Shown: positions 20,777-29,539 of the stretch, piece after piece
Layout: every line of letters starts with the position of its first letter
Position numbering within the stretch: position 1 is the first letter of the stretch
From: Methanobacterium sp. Maddingley MBC34
GTDB taxonomy: Archaea > Methanobacteriota > Methanobacteria > Methanobacteriales > Methanobacteriaceae
Direction: 5' to 3'
DNA length: 64,000 nucleotides
Assembly (NCBI GenBank): GCA_000309865.1
Contig: AMGN01000091.1
Location: 56,495 to 120,494 of the forward strand
Program-made: the position numbers and the translations under genes
Notes under the pieces: generated by a model
Told to the model about the DNA's origin: nothing
Databases searched by the model: none
What the model saw: only the letters and a program-made list of their open reading frames with translations

Positions 20777-21594
20777 TAAATCTCCTCCTTCTTTTCATTT
20801 ATCATATCTGAAATCTTAACTTCAGGATGGTGATAATTTTTAATACCCAGATCCGCGTCTCCAGGGGTAATGGCTCCATTTGGACACCAATTGAGGCAGG
20901 CGAAACAATTTATGCAATGATTTGACCATACTGGTTTATTGTTCACTATTTCAATATTGCTCTGGGTGCAGATTTTTTCACAAGTTCCACAGCCTGTGCA
21001 TTTTTCATTTGAGGTGAAGGCTAGTGAGTCAATGCCATTGAATAGCATACGATTTAAGAATGCTAAATAAACAGGAACTAATTTTAAGATTCGAGTGTTA
21101 AAAAAGCTGAAAAACAGAATACTTGTCTCTATTTCATCTGTTTTCATGTTTTTTATATCTTCACATACCTCATCAACTCTATTTTCCCAATTATTAAACA
21201 TCATTTCCTGTTGAATTTCAGTTAATTTTCCGGATCCTAACCCATTTTGAGGCATTTCGACTGCAAATCCAGCGGATAGGTGACCTCCATAGAAGTTAAT
21301 AGTTTTTTCAAGATGTTTTAAAGATTTAGATGGTGTTACTCCATAGGTACATATTGCGAAAATGTACTTGGATTGGATATTTTCAAGTTTAGAGATGAAT
21401 GTTTCCATGAATTGGGGCGGTTTAAAGTCATAAATAGGAAATACAAGTCCGATAATTTCTGCTTTAGAAGTTATGCTTTCCTGGTTTATCACCGACATAA
21501 TTGGTGTCAAAATAGCATTCAATTTTGTTGCAACATCTTTAGCTACTGCAAATGAATTACCTGAACCTGAAAAATAATAAATTTCTGTACTCAT
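20776..21594 (-). CDS. EFR1-type flavodoxin/ferredoxin electron carrier
   Basis: A 272-residue protein with an N-terminal flavodoxin-like fold (Y-F-S-G-S-G-N-S) and a C-terminal pair of CX2CX2CX3C 4Fe-4S motifs (C-T-G-C-G-T-C-E-K-I-C and C-I-N-C-F-A-C-L-N-W-C). EFR1-family proteins are common in methanogens and anaerobes; a role in electron transfer is expected but partners are unknown. It lies 26 bases after the TetR gene and overlaps the flavodoxin gene, so all three form one operon. Confidence 0.88.
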   Translation of the reverse strand: MSTEIYYFSGSGNSFAVAKDVATKLNAILTPIMSVINQESITSKAEIIGLVFPIYDFKPPQFMETFISKLENIQSKYIFAICTYGVTPSKSLKHLEKTINFYGGHLSAGFAVEMPQNGLGSGKLTEIQQEMMFNNWENRVDEVCEDIKNMKTDEIETSILFFSFFNTRILKLVPVYLAFLNRMLFNGIDSLAFTSNEKCTGCGTCEKICTQSNIEIVNNKPVWSNHCINCFACLNWCPNGAITPGDADLGIKNYHHPEVKISDMINEKKEEI

Positions 21595-21620
21595 ATTATC
21601 ACACCCACCAAATTTTTAAC

Positions 21621-22289
21621 TTAATTTATTTCCTCCTCAATTTTTATAGCATCAAACATGAATCTGGTATGGTTAATCATTTTTTCCAAACCGAGCTTCA
21701 TGAAAGAGTCAAAATCTTCATCATATTTAAGGATAAAATATTCAAAAAATAGGAAAATTGCATAAGACCAGTATTCATAGGCCAGTGTTCTGGGGTTTAC
21801 GGGTTTGATCATCTTTTTTTCAATCATGATACTGAATATATTTTCCCATCCTGCCAGGGGTTCTTCTAATAGTTCTTTCTTGAAAAATTCCCGTATTTTT
21901 TCATTGCGATAGGTTTCGATGCAAACTAAGCGCCATATTTTTTCCATCTGGGGGATGTTGATGCGGTCCATGAACATTTGGGCACCATCCTCAAAAAACA
22001 CTTCAGGGCCCTGATCCATCAATTTTCTGCTCTCTTCCTCTGGAAGGTCGTTTTGTGTGATTTCTGATTTGAAATAGTCTATTATGGCATCTAAAATGGC
22101 TTCTTTGTTTTTATAATGATTGTATATTGAACCTTCTCTTATTCCTGCTTCTTTAGCGATTTCCCGTACTGTTACATCGTTAAAACCTTTTTCAGAGAAA
22201 AGATCAACTGAAGCATCAAATATTTTTTCTTTAGTGGTTTTTTTAGCTTCGGTTTGAGAATTTGAAGCTTTGATATCTTTATTTTGCAT
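21621..22289 (-). CDS. TetR/AcrR-family transcriptional regulator
   Basis: A 222-residue TetR regulator. The N-terminal helix-turn-helix reads I-F-D-A-S-V-D-L-F-S-E-K-G-F then T-V-R-E-I-A-K-E-A-G-I and S-I-Y-N-H-Y-K-N-K. The C-terminal ligand domain is unspecific. I start at ATG 22289 (TAGGAG upstream). A frame extending to 22415 would translate through two palindromic operator sites and adds an unrelated sequence. It heads an operon with EFR1 and flavodoxin genes and probably represses its own promoter. Confidence 0.9.
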   Translation of the reverse strand: MQNKDIKASNSQTEAKKTTKEKIFDASVDLFSEKGFNDVTVREIAKEAGIREGSIYNHYKNKEAILDAIIDYFKSEITQNDLPEEESRKLMDQGPEVFFEDGAQMFMDRINIPQMEKIWRLVCIETYRNEKIREFFKKELLEEPLAGWENIFSIMIEKKMIKPVNPRTLAYEYWSYAIFLFFEYFILKYDEDFDSFMKLGLEKMINHTRFMFDAIKIEEEIN

Positions 22290-22316
22290 ATAATTAATAA
22301 CTCCTAAAAATATTTC

Positions 22317-22334
22317 TGAACAAACGTTTGTGCA
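22317..22334. promoter_or_regulatory. TetR operator site 1
   Basis: TGAACAAACGTTTGTGCA, an inverted repeat with one mismatch, 28 bases upstream of the tetR ATG. It matches site 2 (22369-22386). Confidence 0.6.
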
Positions 22335-22368
22335 ATTCTTGCAAGATACTATGAAACTTCTAATATAA

Positions 22369-22386
22369 TAAACTAACGTTTGTTCA
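22369..22386. promoter_or_regulatory. TetR operator site 2 overlapping TATA-like element
   Basis: TAAACTAACGTTTGTTCA, an inverted repeat with two mismatches, whose right half is the perfect mirror of site 1's left half. Centres are 52 bases apart. On the minus strand it overlaps a TATA-like TTTATTATA, a position that would block transcription. Confidence 0.55.
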
Positions 22387-22677
22387 GTAAATTGGTGATG
22401 AAGCATTAAATTCATCGATGAGGTTTTAAAGTTAGATTAAGTTTAAACCTGGAATTATGGCTGAAGAAGAGCTTTTGAAGTTGGTGGGAAATTCCTAGAA
22501 CTAATCTATTATTCTTGGCGAATGACATTTAGATTTATTTTCCGATAAAACTATTTTTAATCACTTTTTAACCTGTGAAATCAATCTTCGAGAACTATTA
22601 AACGAATAAAGAACAGTATTGTTTGTTTATTTTTCGAATTTGAATTAATTTCATGATATATTTGATCATAAGCAAAG

Positions 22678-22710
22678 TATTATATAAGAGTTATGAATAT
22701 ATATTCATAA
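22678..22710 (+). promoter_or_regulatory. TATA box and 20-bp perfect palindrome before DUF134 gene
   Basis: A TATA-like TTATATAAG at about 22678-22686 is followed by the perfect palindrome TTATGAATATATATTCATAA at 22691-22710. The ATG at 22712 comes one base later with no Shine-Dalgarno, so the transcript is probably leaderless and the palindrome covers the transcription start. Likely an autoregulatory operator. Confidence 0.55.
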
Positions 22711-22711
22711 T

Positions 22712-23306
22712 ATGTCTAGGCCAAAAAGATGTAGAAAGATATTCTAACGAACCAGAAATAAGATGTTTCAAACCAGATTTTAAGGATTATAGTCAGGAAT
22801 CTGGGACCATAGATGTTACCATGGACGAATTTGAGGCCATAAGACTTAAAGATTACCAAAAAATCAACCAGGAAAAGGCAGCAGAAATCATTGGGATATC
22901 ACAGCCTACTCTACACAGAATTTTAAATTCTGCTAGATGGAAGATAGCCAATGCATTGGTAGATGGCAAAATCTTGAATATCAAAGGAGGAGATTACATG
23001 ACAGCTAAAATGAGATATAAATGTGAAAAATGTGGATTTGAATGGCACAGTCCCCTGAAAGAATATGAAAAATGTCCAGATTGTAAATCTGAGGACATAT
23101 ACGCCATTAATGCAGAGCAAGAAATCCAAAGGCCCATAGGGCAGCAGGGAATGGGGAGAAGAGGTCGTGGTATGGGTGGTGGAGCAGGCCCTCCCCAGGT
23201 GTGTAAATGTCAGCAGTGTGGATACGAAGCTCCTAAAACTCCTGGAGTGCCATGCAGAAACGATAAATGTCCCGAATGCGGTGCTCTACTTTGCGGGGCA
23301 GATTAA
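22712..23306 (+). pseudogene. DUF134 HTH regulator with zinc-ribbon tail, frameshifted near N-terminus
   Basis: DUF134 proteins begin M-x-R-P-K-x-C-R-x-I. Exactly this is encoded from ATG 22712 (M-S-R-P-K-R-C-R-K-I), but the frame stops at TAA 22745-22747. The rest (N-E-P-E-I-R-C-F-K-P, a D-E-F-E-A-I-R-L-K-D helix, a sigma-region-4-like HTH near A-A-E-I-I-G-I-S-Q-P-T) continues one frame over to 23306. Dropping one T at 22742-22743 restores a perfect protein of about 198 residues. After the HTH come a CX2C rubredoxin-like zinc ribbon, a Gly/Arg-rich hinge and a second Cys-rich cluster. Either a sequencing error or a genuine mutation. Probable regulator of the operon behind it. Confidence 0.75.
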
Positions 23307-23333
23307 AACATTTCTTAATGGAGGAATATAACA

Positions 23334-23705
23334 ATGGTATTAATATGCGTTCCCAGTCTTGATAAAAACGGTTTAAAGGGAGAAATATCCCAGCACTTTG
23401 GAAAGACCCCCTACTTCGTTTTAATCAAATGGGAAAATGATAAAATTGAAACTTTTCAGATTATGGAAAGTAATGGAAAACACATGGGTGGACAAATGAC
23501 TCCCGGCGAATTCATCGCTGGTTCAGGAGCTAACACACTTTTATGTGGTAATTTAGGCCCTAAAGCTGTTCAAATGCTCCAAAATGCAGGAATTGAGGTG
23601 TATAGTGGAGCATCAGGAACAGTAATAGAAGCAGTTCAGGATTGGGCTGAAGGAAAACTGAAACAAGCCAGCATGGACTCAGCCTGCTCAGATGGCCATA
23701 GTTAA
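23334..23705 (+). CDS. NifX/NifB-like (dinitrogenase FeMo-cofactor family) protein
   Basis: A 123-residue protein of the NifX/NafY/NifB C-terminal fold: the F-G-K-T-P-Y-F core, then G-A-N-T-L-L-C-G-N-L-G-P-K-A and a G-I-E-V-Y strand. This fold carries Fe-Mo or Mo-Cu-S clusters; the Desulfovibrio orange protein belongs here. It lies second in a seven-gene same-strand cluster, 28 bases after the DUF134 gene. The cluster bound, if any, cannot be read from the sequence. Confidence 0.88.
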   Translation: MVLICVPSLDKNGLKGEISQHFGKTPYFVLIKWENDKIETFQIMESNGKHMGGQMTPGEFIAGSGANTLLCGNLGPKAVQMLQNAGIEVYSGASGTVIEAVQDWAEGKLKQASMDSACSDGHS

Positions 23706-23738
23706 TCCGATTTATCTTAAGTTTAGTGGGATGATTCT

Positions 23739-24590
23739 TTGAAAGCAAGTATGAAAGAAAAAATTTCAGAAGAAGAACATAAAAAACTCTTAATGCAACA
23801 GGAAATTACCATAGTAAAGCGGATGGGCAATATAAATCATAAAATTGCTGTAATGAGTGGTAAAGGGGGAGTGGGAAAGTCAACTGTCGCTGTTAACCTG
23901 GCAGTGGCCTTTGCTTTAAAGGATTATAAAACCGGTTTAATGGATGTTGATCTCCACGGCCCGGATATTCCCCATATGTTGGGGGTGGAAAAGGCAGTTT
24001 TAGATCAATCACCCGAGGGTATATTGCCGCTTGAAGTGAGGGAGAATTTGGAAGTTTTATCAATAGAATTCATGTTACCGTCCAAAGGATCTCCCATCAT
24101 CTGGAGGGGGCCTCAAAAAACTGGTGCCATAAGACAGTTTTTATCTGATGTCATCTGGGGAAAACTGGATGTTCTGGTGATAGACAATCCACCGGGAACT
24201 GGAGATGAACCATTAACAGTCTTACAATCTGTTAATCAACTGGATGGTGTGGTCATGGTTACCACCCCGCAAGCAGTGGCAGGAGAAGATGTTAGAAAGT
24301 GCGTCAACATGGTTAAAAAGTTGAACATCCCAATAATCGGGATCATTGAGAACATGTCTGGTTTCACCTGCCCTCATTGTAAACAGGAAATTGATATTTT
24401 TGGAAAAGGAAAAGGAAAAGAACTGGCAGAAGAATTGAATGTACCATATCTGGGAAGCCTCCCACTGGAAACCGATGTTATGGAAAATTCTGATCATGGA
24501 AAACCATTCCTACTTCATGATTCAGAATCCGAAATCTCCAAAAAATTCTTGGAAATATTTTCTAAAATTGAAAATAAGATTCAAAAATAA
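23739..24590 (+). CDS. Mrp/NBP35-type P-loop ATPase, Fe-S carrier
   Basis: A 283-residue Mrp/ApbC-family ATPase that carries or delivers Fe-S clusters. The deviant Walker A S-G-K-G-G-V-G-K-S-T is at residues 40-49. The switch region D-x-D-L-H-G-P-D-I-P and D-N-P-P-G-T-G-D-E follow. The bridging-cluster C-x-x-C is in T-C-P-H-C. I take TTG at 23739 because GGGATGAT sits about five bases upstream; an ATG at 23751 would remove four residues. Central gene of the cluster. Confidence 0.92.
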   Translation: MKASMKEKISEEEHKKLLMQQEITIVKRMGNINHKIAVMSGKGGVGKSTVAVNLAVAFALKDYKTGLMDVDLHGPDIPHMLGVEKAVLDQSPEGILPLEVRENLEVLSIEFMLPSKGSPIIWRGPQKTGAIRQFLSDVIWGKLDVLVIDNPPGTGDEPLTVLQSVNQLDGVVMVTTPQAVAGEDVRKCVNMVKKLNIPIIGIIENMSGFTCPHCKQEIDIFGKGKGKELAEELNVPYLGSLPLETDVMENSDHGKPFLLHDSESEISKKFLEIFSKIENKIQK

Positions 24591-24638
24591 GATTAAAATC
24601 AAAATAACTAAAAATTATCTAAAAATAGAGGTGATTAG

Positions 24639-25025
24639 ATGAAAGTAGCAATAGCAGCCACTGGAGAAACCCTTGATTCACAGGCCAGCCCAGTGTTTGG
24701 AAGGTCATCCCACCTGATAGTGGTAGATATAGTAGATAAAGATTTCAAAGATTTTAAAGCCATACCAAACCCAGCCGCAACTGAAGCAAGTGCAGGAATA
24801 AAAACTGCTCGACTAGTTGGGGATGAAAAAGCACAGGCTCTCATATCTGGATCAGTTGGTCCCAATGCATTTGAAGTCTTAAAACAACTGGAAATAAAGA
24901 CTTACCAAATGGTTCCTGGAACTGTTGAAGAAAATTTAACTCTCCTGTCCCATGGCAAACTGGAGGAACTTACACCATCTGCTCCTCAAGGACGTGGCAT
25001 GGGAATGGGGGGAAGAAGAAAATAA
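24639..25025 (+). CDS. NifX/NifB-like protein with Gly/Met-rich tail
   Basis: A 128-residue second NifX-fold protein, distinct from the one at 23334. The core P-V-F-G-R-S and the D-E-K-A-Q-A-L-I-S-G-S-V-G-P-N-A segment are clear. The C-terminus is a short Gly/Met/Arg-rich tail (G-R-G-M-G-M-G-G-R-R-K) like that of many metal-cofactor chaperones. GAGGTG precedes the ATG. Same operon. Confidence 0.88.
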   Translation: MKVAIAATGETLDSQASPVFGRSSHLIVVDIVDKDFKDFKAIPNPAATEASAGIKTARLVGDEKAQALISGSVGPNAFEVLKQLEIKTYQMVPGTVEENLTLLSHGKLEELTPSAPQGRGMGMGGRRK

Positions 25026-25070
25026 TAAAATTGTATTATATTTGCAACAATTTAATCACAGGAAGTTCTT

Positions 25071-25952
25071 ATGAAAATTGCAATAACTGGTGGAAAAGGT
25101 GGAACCGGAAAATCAACTATATCCACAGCCCTGGCTCTGGAGTTATCTGGTGAACATAGGGTATTATTGCTGGATGCAGATGTTGAATGTCCTGATGATC
25201 ATATAATTCTCTCAACAACTCGTGAAAAGGTAAAAAATGTCCATGTCATGCTCCCAGGGTTTAACCAGGAAAATTGTTCAAAATGTGGAAGATGTTCGGA
25301 AGTCTGCAGGGAAAACGCAGTTGTATTTATCAAAGACAAATATCCATTCATTATTGCTGGGCGGTGCAATGGTTGTGGGGCTTGCCTCATCGCCTGCCCT
25401 TCCAAAGCCATGGATGAGGGTCAGCAAGTAATTGGGGCCATATATCAGGGGCAATACCAACAATCATATGGAAAAAACTCAGATAATCTCCTTCTAGTCT
25501 GGGGTGAGATTGATGTGGGTTGTGAATCTACCTCCTTAGTAGTCAATGCTACCAGAGAATACGCTGCCAACATGGTTTCTGATCATGACTATGTCATAAT
25601 AGACACTGCCGCAGGAACACATTGTAATGTTATTTCAGCAATGATGGGTGTGGATTTAGCCTTGGCAGTGACAGAACCAACTCCACTTGGAAAACATGAC
25701 CTGGAATTAATCCTTCAACTATTAAAAATCATGGAGATACCTACACAAATAATCCTTAATAAATCGGATATAGGGGATTCTAACATTATTGAAGAAGTTT
25801 CCATGGATAACAGTATTCCTTTTATTCAAAAAATTCCATACGAAAGAGACATATTTAAAAAACACTCCAGAGGTCAGCCGGTGATTCATAAAACCATTGA
25901 AGAACTTGCTCATACCATAACCGTAAAATTTTCTGGTGGAACCGACAAATGA
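25071..25952 (+). CDS. MinD-superfamily ATPase with inserted 2x4Fe-4S domain (1)
   Basis: A 293-residue MinD-like P-loop ATPase with a ferredoxin insert. Walker A is G-G-K-G-G-T-G-K-S-T at 7-16. Two CX2CX2CX3C motifs are at C69/72/75/79 and C99/102/105/109, so the ATPase carries two 4Fe-4S clusters. Such pairs occur in the orange-protein operon of sulfate reducers and are thought to assemble or deliver a metal cluster. Its TGA overlaps the ATG of the next gene (ATGA). Confidence 0.92.
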   Translation: MKIAITGGKGGTGKSTISTALALELSGEHRVLLLDADVECPDDHIILSTTREKVKNVHVMLPGFNQENCSKCGRCSEVCRENAVVFIKDKYPFIIAGRCNGCGACLIACPSKAMDEGQQVIGAIYQGQYQQSYGKNSDNLLLVWGEIDVGCESTSLVVNATREYAANMVSDHDYVIIDTAAGTHCNVISAMMGVDLALAVTEPTPLGKHDLELILQLLKIMEIPTQIILNKSDIGDSNIIEEVSMDNSIPFIQKIPYERDIFKKHSRGQPVIHKTIEELAHTITVKFSGGTDK

Positions 25953-26881
25953 AAACAATTACCATACTATCTGGAAAAGGAGGGGCTGGAAAAAGCACTT
26001 TAACCGCTTCATTATCTGTAACGCTTGCCAGTGATAATAAAGTTGTGACAATTGACTGTGATGCTGATGCACCTAATTTAGCTCTTGTTTTAGGTCTTGA
26101 AAAGGAAAATTTTGACAGCTGGGAATCATTAACAACCAGTGAAAAAATTCAATTTTCCAAAGATAAATGCAAGTCACTAAAATTCTGCCCCACATGCCAG
26201 GGTCTTAAAAAATGTATGAATGCTTGCAATTTCTCAGCCATCACCTGGAACCCGGAGGAAGACCTGCCTGAGATAAATGAACTGTTATGTGTGGGTTGTG
26301 GTGCCTGCCAATTAGCCTGTCCAACAGGAGCTCTTACTCTTAAAGAGGTTGAAAATGCCAGGATAGGTTTGGGGAAAACTCAATATGGGTTCCCCATAGT
26401 TTCTGGACAGCTTAAAATAGGAGAATCTGGTTCTGGTAAAGTGGTAAACGCACTTAGAATGAAGGCCTCTGAAATTGCTGAAGATATGCAGGCGGATTAC
26501 ATGATCTTAGACGCAGCTGCAGGTGTTGGATGCCCAGTAATCGCTTCATTAACGGGATGTGATTATGTTATATTGGTAACTGAACCCACTTCAGCGGCAT
26601 TTTGGGACCTTAAAAGAGCCATAAAACTTGTTGATCATTTCAACATCCCCTGTGGTGCGGTTATCAATCGGTGGGGAATCAACAAAGACCTCACCTACCA
26701 ATTACAGGACTACTTCCAGACTAACAATATACCCCTATTGGGGATGATACCTTATGATACTAGATTCATCGATGCATTGGTTAATCTAAAACCAGCAGTT
26801 GTATATGAACCCAATTTTAAGACAATTTTTGAGGATATACTAAACAATTGTATTTTAGACATGCAAAAAATTTCCATATAA
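25949..26881 (+). CDS. MinD-superfamily ATPase with inserted 2x4Fe-4S domain (2)
   Basis: The 310-residue partner of the preceding ATPase, overlapping it by four bases. Walker A is S-G-K-G-G-A-G-K-S-T at 8-17. The ferredoxin insert has one regular CX2CX2CX3C (C114/117/120/124) and one irregular set (C74, C80, C83, C89, C93) with an extra Cys and wider spacing. The two paralogues probably act as a heterodimer (inference). Confidence 0.92.
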   Translation: MKTITILSGKGGAGKSTLTASLSVTLASDNKVVTIDCDADAPNLALVLGLEKENFDSWESLTTSEKIQFSKDKCKSLKFCPTCQGLKKCMNACNFSAITWNPEEDLPEINELLCVGCGACQLACPTGALTLKEVENARIGLGKTQYGFPIVSGQLKIGESGSGKVVNALRMKASEIAEDMQADYMILDAAAGVGCPVIASLTGCDYVILVTEPTSAAFWDLKRAIKLVDHFNIPCGAVINRWGINKDLTYQLQDYFQTNNIPLLGMIPYDTRFIDALVNLKPAVVYEPNFKTIFEDILNNCILDMQKISI

Positions 26882-26904
26882 ATTTCATGTGATGGGAGGA
26901 AAGT

Positions 26905-28134
26905 GTGGTAATGGAGAAGAAAACTTCAAATCGGTTAAAAAAAGGAGAAACAGCAGCTAAATATTCAACCCTGGTTAATTTATTTCTTGCCATTATTAAA
27001 GGAGTGGTGGGAGTTTTATCTGGTAGCATAGCTTTGATAGCTGATTCTGTTCATTCTTTTACGGATATTTTTGCTTCATTGGCAGTATACATTGGACTGA
27101 GGCTTTCCCGAAGAAAACCAGATGAGAAGTTCCCTTACGGTTATTATAAGTTTGAAACCCTAGCATCCTTAGTAATATCAGTTATAATTATTATAACTGG
27201 TTTCGAGATAATAATTGAGTCCTTAAACGATATTTTAGCCCCAAAAACTATTGAAATACCTTTAATTGCACTTTCAGTCGCTGTACTTTCAGTCGCTGTT
27301 TCCCTCCTTTTGGCCCGGTACAAAGAGAGAGTGGGAAATGAAATAGGGTCCCCTGCACTTATAAATGATGGTAAACACAGTCTAGTGGATGTTTTTTCAT
27401 CAATCATAGTTTTTGTAGGTATCCTTTCTGCATACATAGGATACCCGGTTCTTCAGGGTGTTGCCAGTTTTGCAGTGGCATTGCTCATCATGTATATCGG
27501 ATTAAAATTCGGGAAAGAGGCCATACTTGTTCTCCTGGATGCATGTCTTGATCCAGAGATAGTGGAAAATATCAAGTCTATTGCAACCAATTTTAAGGGT
27601 GTTGAAGGAGTGCATGATATTAAGGTGAGAAGATCCGGCCCTTTTGTATTTGCAGAACTTCACCTGGTAACAAAAAAGAGATTACCCCTACAAAAAGCAG
27701 ATGAAATTTCCAGAAGTGTTGAAAAATTAATAAAAAAAGAAATAAATGATTTAGATACAATAACAATCAAAACTGAAGGAGAAAAAAAATCAATAATCAA
27801 AATTGCTGTTCCACTTGAGGATAATAAAGGTTTGAGCTCACATATTTCAAAACATTTTGCAAAATCTCCCTATTTTTTAATTGCGGATGTAGCCAGTGGT
27901 GAAATAAAAGATTTTCAAATAAAGAAAAATATCTCTATGGTTTATGAACGAAAAAGAGGCCTTAAAACTGTTGAATTTTTGAAAAATGAAGATGTGGATA
28001 TTGTTCTTTTTGAGAAAGAAGTGAAGGAAGGACCTACCTATGCTTTATCCGATGAATTAATTAAAGTTTTAAGTCCGGAGGGTATAACATTGGACGAGAT
28101 TTTACTAAATGCTGCTATAGAAGAGCAGCAATAA
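26905..28134 (+). CDS. cation diffusion facilitator fused to NifX-like domain
   Basis: A 409-residue CDF transporter with a C-terminal extension. Residues 20-215 contain about six membrane helices with the metal-site motifs D-S-V-H-S-F-T-D and H-S-L-V-D. Residues 215-290 are the cytoplasmic dimerisation domain. Residues about 295-400 are a NifX-like domain (I-S-K-H-F-A-K-S-P-Y-F core), linking metal transport to the cofactor proteins encoded just upstream. CDF proteins usually export divalent metals by proton antiport; the ion is unknown. GTG 26905 is preceded by GGGAGGAAAG. A 15-base tandem duplication in the fourth helix encodes a repeated L-S-V-A-V. Confidence 0.88.
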   Translation: MVMEKKTSNRLKKGETAAKYSTLVNLFLAIIKGVVGVLSGSIALIADSVHSFTDIFASLAVYIGLRLSRRKPDEKFPYGYYKFETLASLVISVIIIITGFEIIIESLNDILAPKTIEIPLIALSVAVLSVAVSLLLARYKERVGNEIGSPALINDGKHSLVDVFSSIIVFVGILSAYIGYPVLQGVASFAVALLIMYIGLKFGKEAILVLLDACLDPEIVENIKSIATNFKGVEGVHDIKVRRSGPFVFAELHLVTKKRLPLQKADEISRSVEKLIKKEINDLDTITIKTEGEKKSIIKIAVPLEDNKGLSSHISKHFAKSPYFLIADVASGEIKDFQIKKNISMVYERKRGLKTVEFLKNEDVDIVLFEKEVKEGPTYALSDELIKVLSPEGITLDEILLNAAIEEQQ

Positions 28135-28228
28135 AAAGAGAATTAAATTATATTTTGTGGATATAATTAATGAAATGTTTTAAGAGAAAACATCCAAAAT
28201 TATGGGTATGCATTGCAGAATATTTATT

Positions 28229-28639
28229 TCATTCACTTTTTTTGACCTTAATTCCAATTAATCCACCTATGGCTCCTAGAATTGTGCTTATTATTATGGA
28301 TAATTCAAAGATAATATACGCTGCTAACACTGTATTAACACCGGGTATAATTCCAATTTTGATAGATGTTAAATTTATGATTGTGGTTATTGTTTCAAAG
28401 CCTATTATCAATATTAAAGTGATTATTAAGCCACCAATTACTCCTGAAAATATTCCTACAATAGCTCCGTCTTTTAAATCCATTTTATCGTAATCTTCGT
28501 ATCCTTGACTAAAGTAGGAGGCTAAAAATCCTCCGGTTAAGGGGCCTAAAAAGAAGAGGGGGAAATAAATTACAATGAGGATGATAGTTAAAACTGCGTT
28601 AATGAGCCCGCTTAATCCAATAATTTTCCAATCAGCCAT
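28229..28639 (-). CDS. DUF5518-like membrane protein
   Basis: A 136-residue membrane protein with about four helices. The G-L-x-x-A-V-L-T start, the G-G-F-L-A-S-Y loop and the D-G-A-I-V-G-I-F-S-G-V-I-G-G repeat fit DUF5518. The start has a good GGAGGTT ribosome binding site. Function unknown. Convergent with the CDF gene. Confidence 0.65.
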   Translation of the reverse strand: MADWKIIGLSGLINAVLTIILIVIYFPLFFLGPLTGGFLASYFSQGYEDYDKMDLKDGAIVGIFSGVIGGLIITLILIIGFETITTIINLTSIKIGIIPGVNTVLAAYIIFELSIIISTILGAIGGLIGIKVKKSE

Positions 28640-29078
28640 TTTAACCTCCAGAATTGAGAAAAATATTTAGTATTAGTAACATTTTTTGTTTATCAATATG
28701 ATTCAACATTTGCCAATACAATTCTCAAAGCCAATACAATTCTCAAATATTATGTAAATAGAGTATTTCATTAATTTTATATCAATTCATCCCTTATTTC
28801 ATCGCACACATAAAATAATAGAAGTATTTTATGTATATTCATACTAAAACTGTATTATATTCTCATATATTCTACTAGTTATTGATTTAATTATTTTACG
28901 GGGAATTTGTATGTTTATTATGGTGCAGCAGGTGTGGTTAATGTTGAAAGTTCCAGTATAATCATTCAATAAAGATATTTCATATGTTGAAGGTGTATTT
29001 TTCTATTAAGTCTAAAAAAATGGATTTATGAACTTTAATCGGAACTTGTCTACTGAAAAAATAAAAAAATAATGGGTA
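28640..29078. other. intergenic region with short tandem repeat
   Basis: About 440 AT-rich bases. GCCAATACAATTCTCAAA occurs twice in direct tandem (28712-28729, 28730-28747). No gene recognised. Confidence 0.4.
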
Positions 29079-29477
29079 TTAAATACCAGTGGCGACTGCA
29101 GTGGCACCTCCATATGGAGCAGAGGTACTTTGTGAAGCGAGTGTTTTCCCACCTTTAGTTATTGAAACGGTTAAAACTCCATTACCTCCATCTGTTTTAC
29201 GGGCAGCAGCAGTCACAGATCCAGTTACACTACCTATATTATTTGTTTGATCTCCCGTACCTGCTAGTGAACGATATCCGAATGGACCACTTACATCAAC
29301 CGCCCAACTACCGGAATAACTTACCACCACATTAACATCATTAGACGCCGAAGCATTGGAGATGGATGTATTAGAACTCGGCGAGTTATTACTGGAATTG
29401 GTATTGCTTGAAGTACATCCAGATACTGCCACAAAACAAATAACCAAAACTAATAAACCTATTTGGAATATTTTCAC
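29079..29477 (-). CDS. lipoprotein, unknown
   Basis: A 132-residue secreted protein with a lipobox-like V-A-V-S-G-C21. A Ser/Asn-rich linker of about 25 residues follows the Cys and then a small beta-rich domain with Y-S-G-S-W and G-S-V-T motifs. The linker suggests surface anchoring; the role of the beta domain is unknown. It appears to be a single gene. Confidence 0.6.
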   Translation of the reverse strand: MKIFQIGLLVLVICFVAVSGCTSSNTNSSNNSPSSNTSISNASASNDVNVVVSYSGSWAVDVSGPFGYRSLAGTGDQTNNIGSVTGSVTAAARKTDGGNGVLTVSITKGGKTLASQSTSAPYGGATAVATGI

Positions 29478-29539
29478 TTTATCCCCCTCCCTTATATTTC
29501 CATATTGGTATGTTATTTTTATGGTAGTTATGTCACTTA

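Noticed and set aside
22290..22415. N-terminal extension of the TetR frame
   Set aside because: It reads through two operator palindromes and a TATA-like element and has no counterpart in TetR proteins.
22653..22711. Alternative upstream start giving an unbroken DUF134 frame
   Set aside because: The added residues are AT-coded, hydrophobic and unlike DUF134; the true N-terminus is encoded one frame over from 22712.
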